64,000 nt of DNA from assembly GCF_019320115.1 (NCBI RefSeq), contig NC_089581.1, positions 93,866,802 through 93,930,801 of the forward strand, in the 5' to 3' direction. Below the pieces are notes generated by a model that saw only the letters and a list, made by a program, of their open reading frames with translations, was not told the origin of the DNA and searched no databases. This document shows positions 1 to 10,600 of this stretch, piece after piece. A program made the position numbers and the translations under genes. The stretch comes from Miscanthus floridulus (lineage: Eukaryota; Streptophyta; Magnoliopsida; Poales; Poaceae). Each line of letters begins with the position of its first letter. Positions within the stretch are counted from its first letter, which is position 1.

Positions 1-923
1 AGGCGAACCTGCAAAATGTGTACTTGAGTTGTACCAAAGGTGACCTAAGGTGACCGTTGATCCTGGTCTGCCTGGGTTTGTGTTAGGAATAAATTCCTAG
101 CTGGTTGAAATCAATTCGAATCGCCGTCTCTCCCGGATAGTGAGAAACTTGGCTAGCTCCAATATCATAGTAATTGTATTATGGAATATGATGGTTTGGA
201 TAAACATGGAATTACTATACCTGCTATGGCATACTATTATATGCTCTCAAAAGGATGTATCACATGTTTGGCATAGGATAGTTGCTAATTATGGGATGGA
301 TAGTTATAATTAACTTGATAACGGATTTATAATTGTATAACTAAGTTAATCACTTTTTATGCAAATGTTGTCAAGCTACCTCCACTTATACAGCCTTGCA
401 TAATCCTTGGAGTCAATTTATTTCTGGTTTATGACGGGTAAGTCTAGCTGAGTACCTTCTCGTACTTAGGATTTTATTCCCATTGTTGTAGATGGCACAG
501 TATTTCATGGTTATTGCAAGAGTTGCTTCTATCCCACTGTGGATGAGGAGTAAGCCGTGGGCAGGCTTCTTTACTGATCCCTCTATATGCTTTTGTGGAC
601 TGTGATCGTATGTTGGCACTTTATTAAACTATGTTGGCAAATGCTACTTTCGAACTTAATTTGCTTCCGCTATTATCTATCAAACTTGGTTTGTAATAAC
701 TTTATTTCATACTCTGATGATGGAAATGTATTTGTGAACTTTATGTAATATGTGACATGTATGTTGAATCATGTACTGATCTTGATTGTATGTGGATTGT
801 TTATCGAGACCTGTCATGGTATTCGACAGACTACCGGGTTTATATGGGCTCAAGTATGACAGTGCGACCGCTTACGGGCTGCCATTGTACTTATGCTCTT
901 ATAAATTGGTCGGTTCCACGATA
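1..923 (+). repeat. 5' LTR (3' part only) of Tekay/Del gypsy element G1
   Basis: This stretch repeats the last 920 bases of the LTR at 7607-12386 (base 1 aligns with about 11467) with differences that are mostly transitions. It ends next to a tRNA-Met-type primer binding site, so it is the downstream end of the 5' LTR. The rest of this LTR lies left of the window. The last bases read ATA where the 3' LTR has ACA, a C-to-T change of the terminal CA. Confidence 0.9.
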
Positions 924-925
924 GC

Positions 926-937
926 TGGTATCAGAGC
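926..937 (+). other. Primer binding site of G1
   Basis: TGGTATCAGAGC lies two bases after the 5' LTR end. It is the standard plant retrotransposon primer site complementary to the 3' end of initiator tRNA-Met. It fixes the strand of the element and the inner edge of the 5' LTR. Confidence 0.92.
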
Positions 938-1889
938 AAGGTTCAATGTAAATTATCACATGTGTATTTAAAACAAAAGTTTTTGTTTTCCAAAACCATT
1001 TTCTAGCAACTAATAGCTATGTAAATAGGTATTTGAAATCTAAAGTGTGTCAGTGATCACTTTCCTTATGCCCAAATTAAGGACTATTAGGTAGCTATTT
1101 AAGTACTAACTTGGGGGTTTTTATTTTCGTCATCCATATGGCATGCTATTGTATGGATGCCATTCATTTGAATGGTAATGTATGGATCAAAAGCCTCTAC
1201 GTCAAGGTAAGAAGGTAAGTTGATGAGTGGCATGACCGCAAGATGTGAGAGTGCGGTCGGGGAGAGTTAGCTTTGGTACGGCTATGTATGCATGCTTGCA
1301 TGTGTATATGGTGCGTATTTAATTATGGGTATAAACTGTCATTGGGTAGCTTTGATACGGAAATATATGTATGGGTATACATATATGTAAGTATTTAGAT
1401 TTACATTCTACATATATAATTGTGGGGTTGGGCTGAAATGAAACTCTTATGCAGGTATACTAACAATGAAACAGTGTAGCTCGACTAGTTACGCTATATA
1501 AGAGAGAACATATGTATGCCACCATGTATGTCGTTACAAATAATTTTTTCTAAGTTTGTGAGGATGTACGGAACGTGCATGCATCATGATAATAATTAAT
1601 CAATACTTACATTGTTCCTCCCCTTATAAATTTCTTACTCGGTTATGTAACTCTTATCCATTATGGCCTTGTCTCACAAAAGTTGTACATGTTGATGGTA
1701 CAGATGGCAACACTAGTTGGATGTGAGAATTTCCTAATGGTGTTCAGAACTCTTGCTTTGCTTTGGAGAGTTTTGCACTTTGTAGGGGTATCATGAGCCA
1801 CCTCTCTATCATTGGAATGAAGAGTACCTAGAGGGACAGCCATGGTATGAAGTGAGGCTAACCATACCCACCTGCACACAAGCACCCTT
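938..1889 (+). other. G1 untranslated leader
   Basis: AT-rich sequence between the primer binding site and the first coding trace. Only short chance frames are present and I see no conserved motif. It matches the position of the long leader found in large chromoviruses. Confidence 0.6.
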
Positions 1890-2769
1890 CTAGCATGAGT
1901 GGAAGGTGGAATCTGAAGGGAAAACTCCTTAGGAGGCTAGCCCAAGTTGGGGCCTTCGAGGTGTTGAGTCAGATCTGTCAGTAGCATGGGGATGCACTTA
2001 CCGGTAGTGCCGCTGGTATGTTTCCTCGGGTGGATCCATCCACAGCAATATGGGAACAACGCAACCAAAATGCATTGATCCGAAATTGGGACAAGCAGGG
2101 CAATAGCTCTAGTCCTACTATGAGTGTCATGTTTGCGGTGATGAAGATGTTCTGTACATGCTAGAACACCAGGAATTTCTGGTAGGAATCATACACCACT
2201 TGCATGGACAAGCTCATGAGAGCTGAAGCCGCACAACATAAGCTCAAAAAGCATGTGCGCAAGCATAAGAAGGTAGCAAGTGAGGCCCAATGGGAATCTG
2301 ACCAAGCCTATATAGCTTTAGGCAATCTCTATACCCAAATGGAGCAAGTGGATCAATAGAGAGCAGTAGCCCAAGAAGCTAGAGCGAATGATCAAGCATT
2401 GCTTGCAGGACTGCGGGAGCAGCTGGAGGCCACCCATGCCAAGGCGTCCACAGCTACGTGCCAGCGAGACACAGCAAAAAACCAGTGCTACTGCAATAAG
2501 AATAGAACGAGATAGGCACCGTGCCATCAGTGCTATGTAGGACCGTGCTGAGAGGGATTTACGTCGGCAGCTTGCACAGGCTCAACTTCGAGTGATGGAC
2601 CTTCAGCATGAGGTGCATTATCTAAACAACCAGCTGAACCCAATCCTTGATGGGGAAGAAGATGGTCCAAATATGGAGGTAAGATGACGATGAGGACGAG
2701 GAAGAAGTGGAGCCAGAGGAGGGAGATGATCCTATCTCTGACCTCGACAGTGATCATAATGAGGATTAG
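1890..2769 (+). pseudogene. orf0-like coiled-coil ORF upstream of gag in G1
   Basis: One reading frame (the one containing the ATG at 2204) stays protein-like from about 1900 to the TAG at 2767-2769, although in-frame stops cut it, for example at 2357-2359. A globular-looking first part contains GMFPRVDPSTAIWEQRNQNA. The middle is rich in Lys, Glu, Gln and Ala in a coiled-coil pattern (HKLKKHVRKHKKVASEA, then ERDLRRQLAQAQLRVMDLQ). A strongly acidic tail follows (DEDEEEVEPEEGDDPISDLD), after a frameshift near 2685. It lies between the primer site and gag. I recall an extra ORF before gag (orf0) from rice RIRE3/RIRE8-type gypsy elements. Its function is unknown; a structural or RNA-binding role is only a guess. 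Confidence 0.6.
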
Positions 2770-3139
2770 ATTGCATAGTGATTAGTGGAAATGCTTGATG
2801 AATCATCGCTATTTATTTAATGGACCTATAGTTTGAGTTTGGTGTTGGTGATTGGACTATCATGTAATAATAGTACTTAGCATGTTATCTCATGTTTGGT
2901 TAAATGCCTAATGTAATTCTAGTTCATTTATCGGTGATCATGATTTGATTGTTAACGTGCTGCGAGCCCGATAAGTGATCGAATTGGTGGTGTCATGTTA
3001 CAAGAAGTGAATTATTATGCCTCTGCTTTTATTGTATGAATTTAAGATTCTCTCCAGTGATTTCAGTTTGGCATGACTATATAATTCATCTGCAATCTCT
3101 TGACATCAACCAATAATCACTTGTTGTTGCAACTTTACA
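2770..3139 (+). other. Spacer between orf0-like ORF and gag of G1
   Basis: AT-rich spacer with no coding trace or repeat that I can support. The gag reading begins after it. Confidence 0.5.
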
Positions 3140-4210
3140 AATGACTCACACCCATGCAAGGAGCGAGCAGCAACCATCATGGCAATGACGGTGACTTACC
3201 ACCACCACCACCACCGACTGCTCAAGAGTTCTTTGCCTAATTCTTGGGAAGCCAAAGGACTATGGAAGAAACTCTACGCCTCATTACGCAGAACACGGCT
3301 CGTGCCAACCCACACCAATAGGGGCGTGAGCCAAACTAGTACAGCACCTTTAAGGAATTTTTGGATACAAAGCCTCCTATTTTTAAGGTGGTAGAGGAAC
3401 CGCTCTAGGCAGACGAGTGGCTCAATACTATTGAGCAAAAGTTTTCATCTGCTAAGGGTCACCGAGTACCAGAAGGCTGAGTATGTGTCCCATCAGCTAC
3501 AGGGACCGGTAGGGATTTGGTGGACACATTTCTTGTCCTCTCTACCTACTAATGCACATGTAACATGGGAGCAGTTCAAGTTGGCCTTTTGGGGACATCA
3601 CATTCCCCCAAGGCTGATGCGCATGAAGGCGACTGAATTTATGAGGCTCACACAAGGGACTAAGACCCTCACTGAATATATGCATGCTTTCAACAACCTG
3701 TCTAGGTATGCCCCAGGTTTTGTTGATACCGAAGAAAAGAAGATAGAAAGTTTCAAGCGGGGTCTTGGCATGAAGCTGATGAAGACTATGGCCAACTCCA
3801 TGTGCACCACCTACAATGAGTTTATTAGCTATGCTTTGACCCAGGAAAACCATAACAATATGCATGCAGCAGCTAAGGGTTGCAAGAGGGCAATTAAGGC
3901 AGGTGCCTTCGGATCTTCATAATCCTGAGCTCCTATAATAGCTAGACCATAGTTTCGCCCACCTGCACCTAAGTTTAGGCCTCCGCCACCAAAAGCTCAG
4001 AACAAGTAGGCCTCAAAAGGTAATTCATAAGGCGTTCACTATTGCCTTACCCAAAGGGAATGGCAGGTCCAGGAAGCTCCACATGACCTAGGAGTAATCA
4101 ACCCTGCTACAACTATAATCAAGTGGGTCATTGGGCCAAAGAATGCCCCCACCCTAAGAAGAACGACAGTTAGAATTAGAACAATCAGAGGCAGGCAAAC
4201 TCAAGGGCAC
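3140..4210 (+). pseudogene. gag: gag of Tekay/Del element G1 (broken)
   Basis: Encodes the capsid/nucleocapsid precursor of a chromovirus. A degenerate N-terminal part with a proline run and the motif AQEFFA precedes TFKEFLDTKPPIFKVVEEPL. The main retrotransposon gag domain is open at 3431-3922 (motifs GPVGIWWTHFLSSLP, WEQFKLAFWGHHIP, FKRGLGMKLMK). Downstream, near 4098-4150, lies a zinc knuckle reading CYNYNQVGHWAKECP: the second cysteine of the CCHC motif is replaced by tyrosine. Several stops and frame changes separate the parts (for example TAA for CAA near 3238), so no full Gag can be made. It is followed without a clear break by the protease region. Confidence 0.85.
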
Positions 4211-4221
4211 ATCCTAGATAC

Positions 4222-5091
4222 GTGCACTATACTGCTGTTGAGGAGGTGCCTGCAGGAGAAGTTGTCATGGCTGGTATGTTTCTTGTTAACAAGCATCCCG
4301 CTATTGTTTTATTTGATTCGGGAGCTTCTCATTCATTTATGAGCCAATCATTTGCATCTAGACATGATCAGAAAATAATTGAAGTAAGTAAGGGTGGTTA
4401 TAGTATAAGTTTAGCTAGGGCTACTATCTCTACAAATAAGATGGTTAGGAATGTGCTCATCTCTATACAAGAGAGGGAGTATACGATGGATTTGATAGTA
4501 TTGCTCGAATTATCTTTAGATGTGATCTTAGGCATGAAATGGATGAGCGATCATGGTGTTCTCATTGACACTAGCACTCGTACCATTATGTTGAGAGAAC
4601 CAAAGGGAGGTAATGCTTTCCTAGTACCACTTTCCCGAAATTTTGAACTCCAACACTTGGCTTGTGCTATCCAAACCACTACCTTTTGTGATATCCTAGT
4701 GGTTTGTGAGTTTCCTGATGTATTCCCAGAGGAGTTACTAGGTTTACCACCTAATAGGGATGTGGAATTTAAGATTGAGTTAGTGCCAAGTACGACACCT
4801 ATCTCAAGAAGGCCTTATAGGATGCCGCCAAATGAGTTAGCAGAACTTAAAAGTCAGCTACATAATATGTTGGTCAAAGGTCTCATTCAACCTAGTTCAT
4901 CTCCATGGGGATGTCCAGCATTGTTTGTGAAGAAGAAGGACAAGTCCCTAACAATGTGTGTGGATTACAGGCCACTTAATGCAGTGACCATCAAAAACAA
5001 GTATCCTTTGCCTCGCATCGACATCTTGTTTGATCAGTTAGCAAAAGCAAAGGTATTCTCCAAGATCGACTTGAGATCAGGCTATCATTAG
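4222..5091 (+). pseudogene. pol: G1 pol: aspartic protease and N-terminal reverse transcriptase
   Basis: An open stretch of 289 codons holds the retropepsin active site (FDSGASHSF, Asp at residue 32) and a downstream GMKWMSDHG motif, then the start of a Ty3/gypsy reverse transcriptase: [36 protein letters not shown], and the first catalytic Asp in [11 protein letters not shown]. It ends at TAG (5089-5091) where the family has Gln (GYHQIKI), a CAG-to-TAG change. The same frame continues as RT sequence directly afterwards. It belongs to the polyprotein that cleaves itself and copies the element's RNA; this copy is dead. Confidence 0.9.
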
Positions 5092-6150
5092 ATAAAGATC
5101 AAGCCAGAGGATATACCAAAAACTGCTTTTTCCACTAGGTATGGCTTATATGAGTATTTGGTTATATCTTTCGGATTAACGAATGCTCCTACCTACTTCA
5201 TGTACCTGATGAATTTTGTATTCATGCCCAAACTCAACAAGTTCGTGGTAGTGTTTATCAATGATATATTGATTTATTCGGAGAATGAGGCAGATCATGC
5301 AGAGCATCTGAGGATTGTTCTATCTAGATTGAGGGAGCATAAGCTATATGCAAAGTTTAGCAAGTGTGAATTTTGGTTGAGCAAGGTACATTTCTTAGGT
5401 CATATCTTATCCAGAGATGGAATATCGGTAGACCCATTGAAAGTACAAGAGGTCATGGATTGGAAGGCCCCTAATTTCGGTTCATGAAGTTCAGAGTTTT
5501 CTAGGGTTAGTAGGATATTATCATCCTTTTATTCTAGATTTCTCCAAGATAGCTAAGCCCATGACTAGGCTACTTTAGAAAGATGAGAAATTCAAGTGGA
5601 CACTAGAGTGTGAAGTAGCTTTTCACACACTAAGGACCTTGTTAACTACAGCTCCTGTTTTAGCACAACTCAACATTGGAAAGCCTTTCGATGTGTTCTG
5701 TGATGCATCGGGTATAGGTTTTGGGTGTGTGCTCATGCAAGAAGGAAGAGTCATTGCACATGCTTCTCGGTAGTTGAGAAAACATGAAGTCAACTATCCT
5801 ACTCATGATTTAGAACTTGTAGCAGTTGTTCATGCATTAAAGGTATGGAGACATTATCTGTTGGGCAATGTATGTCATATATATACTGACCACAAAAGTC
5901 TCAAGTATATCTTTACCCAACTTGAGCTGAACATGAGACAGCGAAGATGGCTAGAGCTGATTAAGGACTACAATTTAGAAGTGCACTACCATCCAAGGAA
6001 AGCCAATGTTGTAGCCGATGCACTTAGTCGAAAATCTAATTGCAACATAGTGGAAGCATTGTTGGAAGATGACTTTAATTTACTACATCCTATTGTACTA
6101 CATAATATCACTATCAGTTGTTTACTTAAGAGTAAAATCATAGAACTGTA
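5092..6150 (+). pseudogene. pol: G1 pol: rest of reverse transcriptase and RNase H
   Basis: Reverse transcriptase continues from 5092, with [23 protein letters not shown] and an active site reading FINDIL where the family has F-[IV]-D-D, so a catalytic aspartate has become Asn. A one-base insertion near 5473-5480 shifts frame, and FLGLVGYYH-like sequence follows in another frame. RNase H follows: PFDVFCDASGIGFGCVL with catalytic Asp, [10 protein letters not shown], and [16 protein letters not shown]. Further stops lie at 5576-5578 and 5771-5773 (both CAG to TAG). The frame carrying the RNase H C-terminus is open at 5774-6151. Confidence 0.88.
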
Positions 6151-6233
6151 GAAGATAGATGTAGGTATATTTCACATCAAGAGAAAGATGCAAGAGCAAG
6201 AAACGAAGCATTTTCAGATTAGATGAAAGAGGT

Positions 6234-7065
6234 GTGCCATGGTTTATGGACCGACTTGTGGTACCAGAAGACCGTGGGCTTAGAAATCAAATTTTAGATG
6301 AAGCTCATTCATCTAAATTGTCTATCCATCCGGGTAGTAGTAAGATGTATCAAGATTTGAAAACCCATTTTTGGTGGACTAAGATGAAGAAGGAGATCGC
6401 AGCCTATGTCGCTAGGTGTGATAACTGCAGTAAAGTAAAAGGTGTTCATATGAAATCTGTCAGATTACTTCAGCCATTGCCTATTCCAGGTTGGAAATGG
6501 GAAGAAATCAGTATAGACTTTATCACAGGCCTTCCGGTGACACAGCAAGGTCATGATACCATATGGGTCATTGTAGATCGCCTCACCAAGTCAACACATT
6601 TTACACCGGTGCACACAGCATATCACGCGAGGAAGTACGCTGAGTTGTATATTTCTCATATCATGAGACTACATGGAGTACCCTAAGACCATAATCTTAG
6701 ATCGAGGACCATAGTTTATAGCCCATTTCTAGGAGCACTTGCACCAGGCTTTGGGAACTAAGCTAATTAGAAGTTTGGCATACCATCCACCAACTTTCGG
6801 ATAGACTAAGCGAGTGAACCAGATCTTAGAAGATTTGATGAGAGCTTATGTTATATCTTTTAAGGGTTCATGGGAGAAATGGTTACCATTAGCCGAGTTT
6901 TCCTATAGCAACAGTTATCAAGCAAGCATCAAGATGGCTACTTTTGAAGCCTTGTACGGCAGAAAATGTAGAACTCTGTGGAATTGGATTGAGCCTGATG
7001 AAAGGAGATACTTTGGTATCGACTTTGTCACTGAAGTTGAAGAGCAAGTGCATATTATTCAATAG
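6234..7065 (+). pseudogene. pol: G1 pol: integrase zinc finger and catalytic core
   Basis: An N-terminal HHCC zinc finger (H-x-SKLSIH followed by CDNCSKVK) precedes the core beginning WKWEEISIDFITGLPV with the first catalytic Asp. The frame breaks at 6684, and the second catalytic region (ILDRGP) continues in a shifted frame with stops at 6712-6714, 6730-6732 and 6802-6804. All three look like CAG or TGG to TAG changes. The later core and linker are open at 6814-7065 (SFKGSWEKWLPLAEFSYSNS). Integrase inserts the cDNA into host chromatin; this copy is inactive. Confidence 0.88.
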
Positions 7066-7590
7066 CATATGAAAGCCACTCAATCCAGACAAAGAGTTAT
7101 GCTGATAAAAGAAGAAGACCACTGACTTTTGAAGTGGGAGACTATGTGTACTTGAAAGTGTCACCCATGAAAGGAGTGTAGAGATTTGGAGTGAAAAGAA
7201 AGCTCGTGCCTAGATATGTAGGGTCATACAAGATTATTGAACGAAAAGGGAATGTCACTTATAAGTTACAACTTCCACCGGAGATGAGTGCAATATTCGA
7301 TGTCTTCCATGTTTCTCAGTTGAAGAGATGTCTTCGTGTACCTAAGGAAGCCATTGCACCCACCAGCATTAAGCTCCAATCGGATTTGACCTATGAAGAG
7401 AAGCCAATCTGAGTGTTCAAAGAGATGGAAAGAGTGACCCTGGAGTAAGATCATTAAGTTCTATAAGGTGGTGTGGAACAATCACAGTGAACAAGATGCC
7501 ATATGGGAACGAGAGGATTATTTACGAGAGGTTTATCCCTGCCTTTTTCCTAAGAATGGTAGGTCTTGCAAATCTCAGGACTGAGATTTT
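7066..7590 (+). pseudogene. pol: G1 integrase C-terminus with chromodomain-like tail
   Basis: After a stop at 7063-7065 the integrase C-terminal GPY/F-type module is open at 7191-7412 (KLVPRYVGSYKIIERKGNV, then FDVFHVSQLKRC). A frame change near 7440 leads into KIIKFYKVVWNNHSEQDAIW followed by EREDYLREVYP, which fits the chromodomain at the end of chromovirus integrases. With the RT motifs it places G1 in the Tekay/Del branch of chromoviruses. Chromodomains are thought to steer insertion to chromatin bearing particular histone marks. Confidence 0.8.
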
Positions 7591-7593
7591 TAT

Positions 7594-7606
7594 AATGGGG
7601 AGGGGC
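7594..7606 (+). other. Polypurine tract of G1
   Basis: AATGGGGAGGGGC immediately precedes the TG that opens the 3' LTR. It primes plus-strand DNA synthesis in LTR retrotransposons and fixes the LTR start. Confidence 0.85.
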
Positions 7607-10600
7607 TGTGACACCCTAGGTGTTAGGCTTGCATAATTTGACTTGCATTGCATGAGCATGAGCATCAAACATTCATATTTCAGCTTTTACATTTGAAACA
7701 TGTGATTGAAACATATTTGTTATTTTATGTTTCTTTGTATATATGCATATGATCATGAGTGAATACATGTAAATGGTTGATGTGAGTCACTAAAACATCT
7801 TAGCTACACTTAGGATGACTAATGGAACATTGTTCATGAAGATCACCTTGTCTAATCAAGTCCTTAAGTGATGCTATGTATGTTGACCTGGAAAGTGAAA
7901 TGTGTAACCAATGTATGAAATGTTTGTGTGACCTTATGAATAGCATTAAACATGTTTAGAATGTCATTATTAACAACTTGGGTATTCATGACTAAGGCTA
8001 ATTTGGTCACTAAGTCATAGTTCATGTGTTAGTCATCATTTGAATGTAGTAGGTTTGACCTAGTTTGAACTATATGATAGAGACTTTGCATGGATGTCAT
8101 CACTAAAGCAAAGTTGTAGTATTTCATGAGAGGAACAACTTTTATTTTTGGGTTATAGGCTAGTTCAGCCTCTAACATGCTTGAAATTAGCTCACAAAAA
8201 TTAGATTTGTACTATTTTCAGCACTTAAGAAAATTTTCTAAGTCTTATACATTGACAGTTCGACAGCCACAACTTGGTGATGACTTTAATCACTAACCAT
8301 TGAGATTTGGAATTTGGTTTCTTAAGCATTATTGTAGCTGGTACTTAGGGCTACAAGTTTCGTTTTAACAGTCATTCACTGAATCGATCTGTATTGAGAG
8401 AATTAGCATCTTGAAATCACGCTGTCAAGCCTGTATCGCGGACGCTGATGGCTTGATCGCTCGGCCTTCGATGGCCGACCGACGCCGGCACTTGGCCGAC
8501 GCGTGGAGGCGGTGAGGCCACGTGTCGCCGCTAGTCTAATCAGCTAGGCCACGTTTAGCCATAGCGCGCCTTCAACCTCCCCAGTGCTCGCCCGTGACGC
8601 CTCGCGCTCCCATTTGCATTTCCCTGCCTCCTCCTTCGCCGTAGTGCTCGTCCACAGCGCCGCCGAGCACCGCACCACCTTCGTCATCGCCTCATGCATG
8701 CTCCACCGCACTGCCACTGCCTACATCTAGCCCATAGCTATGCCACGTCCCCCTCCACCTCCTCGATGTAATTGTAGCATCGGAAGAGCTTTGGTGAGGG
8801 CGTATTCGCTATTTTCATCTCGCTGGAGATCTCGGCCACCATGGCCGCTTCCACGGCAAGCTCGCCACCACACTACTCACATGCGCATTCTTCTTTATTC
8901 TTCATGTTAGGGCTTGGTTAGGATATGTGTTAGCTTGTGTCATGATGTTACTGTGACTCGTTGCTCCGACGGCGCGGAACACGGCGACCCGCGCTGCCGC
9001 ACTCACACCTCTACGCCACCTAGGTCACCTAGATAGATCTGTATGGTCACCGTTATGCTGGTGTGCTCCTCGCCTAGACTCACCGAGGCCGGAGATGGCT
9101 GGCGCACCATAGAGCAGCGCCGCCATGCCGCCATGGCCGGCGATGAGCACGCTCTACCGTACCTACGCTGCCACCACCTAGGTCACTAGATGCGGGTTGG
9201 TCTATAGATCATGTCGGTGCAGTTGTTTTCATCGGAGACCTCACCATCGGCGAGATACCATTGGGGAAACGGTGTACCCTACTTCTGTCTCGCTGACGGG
9301 TGGCCCCCACCTCTGACTAGTGGGACCCCTCTATCAGCGACTGTGTATTAGGGTTTTTGCTATTTCTTTCATAGATTTAGATGCAATCTTTGAAAAATGA
9401 TAAGTTGAGTTGTAGAGCTCCAAATCTTATGAACCAAATTTTAAAGTGTTCCTTAGAAAGTGTAGTATTTTACAAAAATATGATATGTACAGTTTCTGAT
9501 ATTTTTATTGGAGATTTAAATGTGTTCAGATAAATGAGTTTTGTATGTTTACAATTTTGTAAATTAGATATCTTGAGCTAGAAAACTCCTAAAATTGTGA
9601 TTCCAATTTTGTGGGTTTTGTATTGACATGCTGTAGCTAGGAAAAATAATAAGCTTGCTAGGAACTTGATTTAAATATGGTCTTTCTATTTAATTATTAA
9701 TAAATGGCATTTTCTAAGGAAATTTGTAAGGATAAAAATATGTAATATATTGCTATGCGAATTTTTGTACAGTAGTATGGCACTAATGTGAAGCTAGGAA
9801 AAATATTTAATATGTTGCTTGACACTTTTCTATAGGGTTTTCTATTTTCACTAAAATAACCCTTGCAAGCTTGTCATTTTTGTACAGGATGTTATACATG
9901 TGCAAATTGTATGAAATTTTCACAGTAGCCTATTGTGGGCATTAGGAGTCTGTTGTAATTTTCTGAGAATTTATTGTGCAAATTGGTATATGTTTATTAT
10001 TTACCCTAATTATTTAATTAAATTAATAAAGGCATTTAAGTAATTAAATTGGGGTTCACCATGATGTTTTCTATGATTCTTGTGAGGCATAGTAACTGTT
10101 GATATTTATAGTAAGGAGTAGAAGCCATTGATTGTATGCAACTAACTAATTATCACTTTATAATTCAAATACAAGGCTGCATGTATAGTTTTGATTGTGT
10201 GGATGATTTCATATGGATAATGGTCCTTGCTGTAAAACTTGTTAATAACAAAGTTGTAGATAACTTACTAATCTACCTTGTGTTAAATTTCACAGTCATA
10301 GGACTTAGGGTTTTAGAATTCTAGCTATTACAAGTTTGCTGTCCGAAATATTTACTTTCTAGATAGATTTGATTGAAGGATTTGTTTGCCCTATATAACT
10401 GCTGAATCATAGCAATAGTCTTAAAAGAGAGTTGTAGACAATTTCTTATGCTTTCTAGAATGTCCACAACCATTTAATTTTGATGTATATAACTCTAATT
10501 ATGAGTAAAACAAGTAGCTGCTGTTTTGTGGTGTAGTAAATGAATTATTGAAGTGTTTGATTAAGTAATCAAGAAGAGATATGCACATACTCAGTAAAAT

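Noticed and set aside
926..937. tRNA-like sequence
   Set aside because: Only the 12-base primer-site complement is present; no tRNA fold.
413..971. Short ORFs in the first kilobase
   Set aside because: They lie in LTR sequence and differ between the two LTR copies; not protein-like.
3179..3394. Small ORF with a run of five histidines
   Set aside because: It is a different reading of the CAC/CCA repeat that encodes a proline run in the gag frame; no family resemblance.
8420..9300. GC-rich block that could be a host gene exon
   Set aside because: No sustained frame with protein-like composition; the block lies within the LTR. Kept only as a finding to check.
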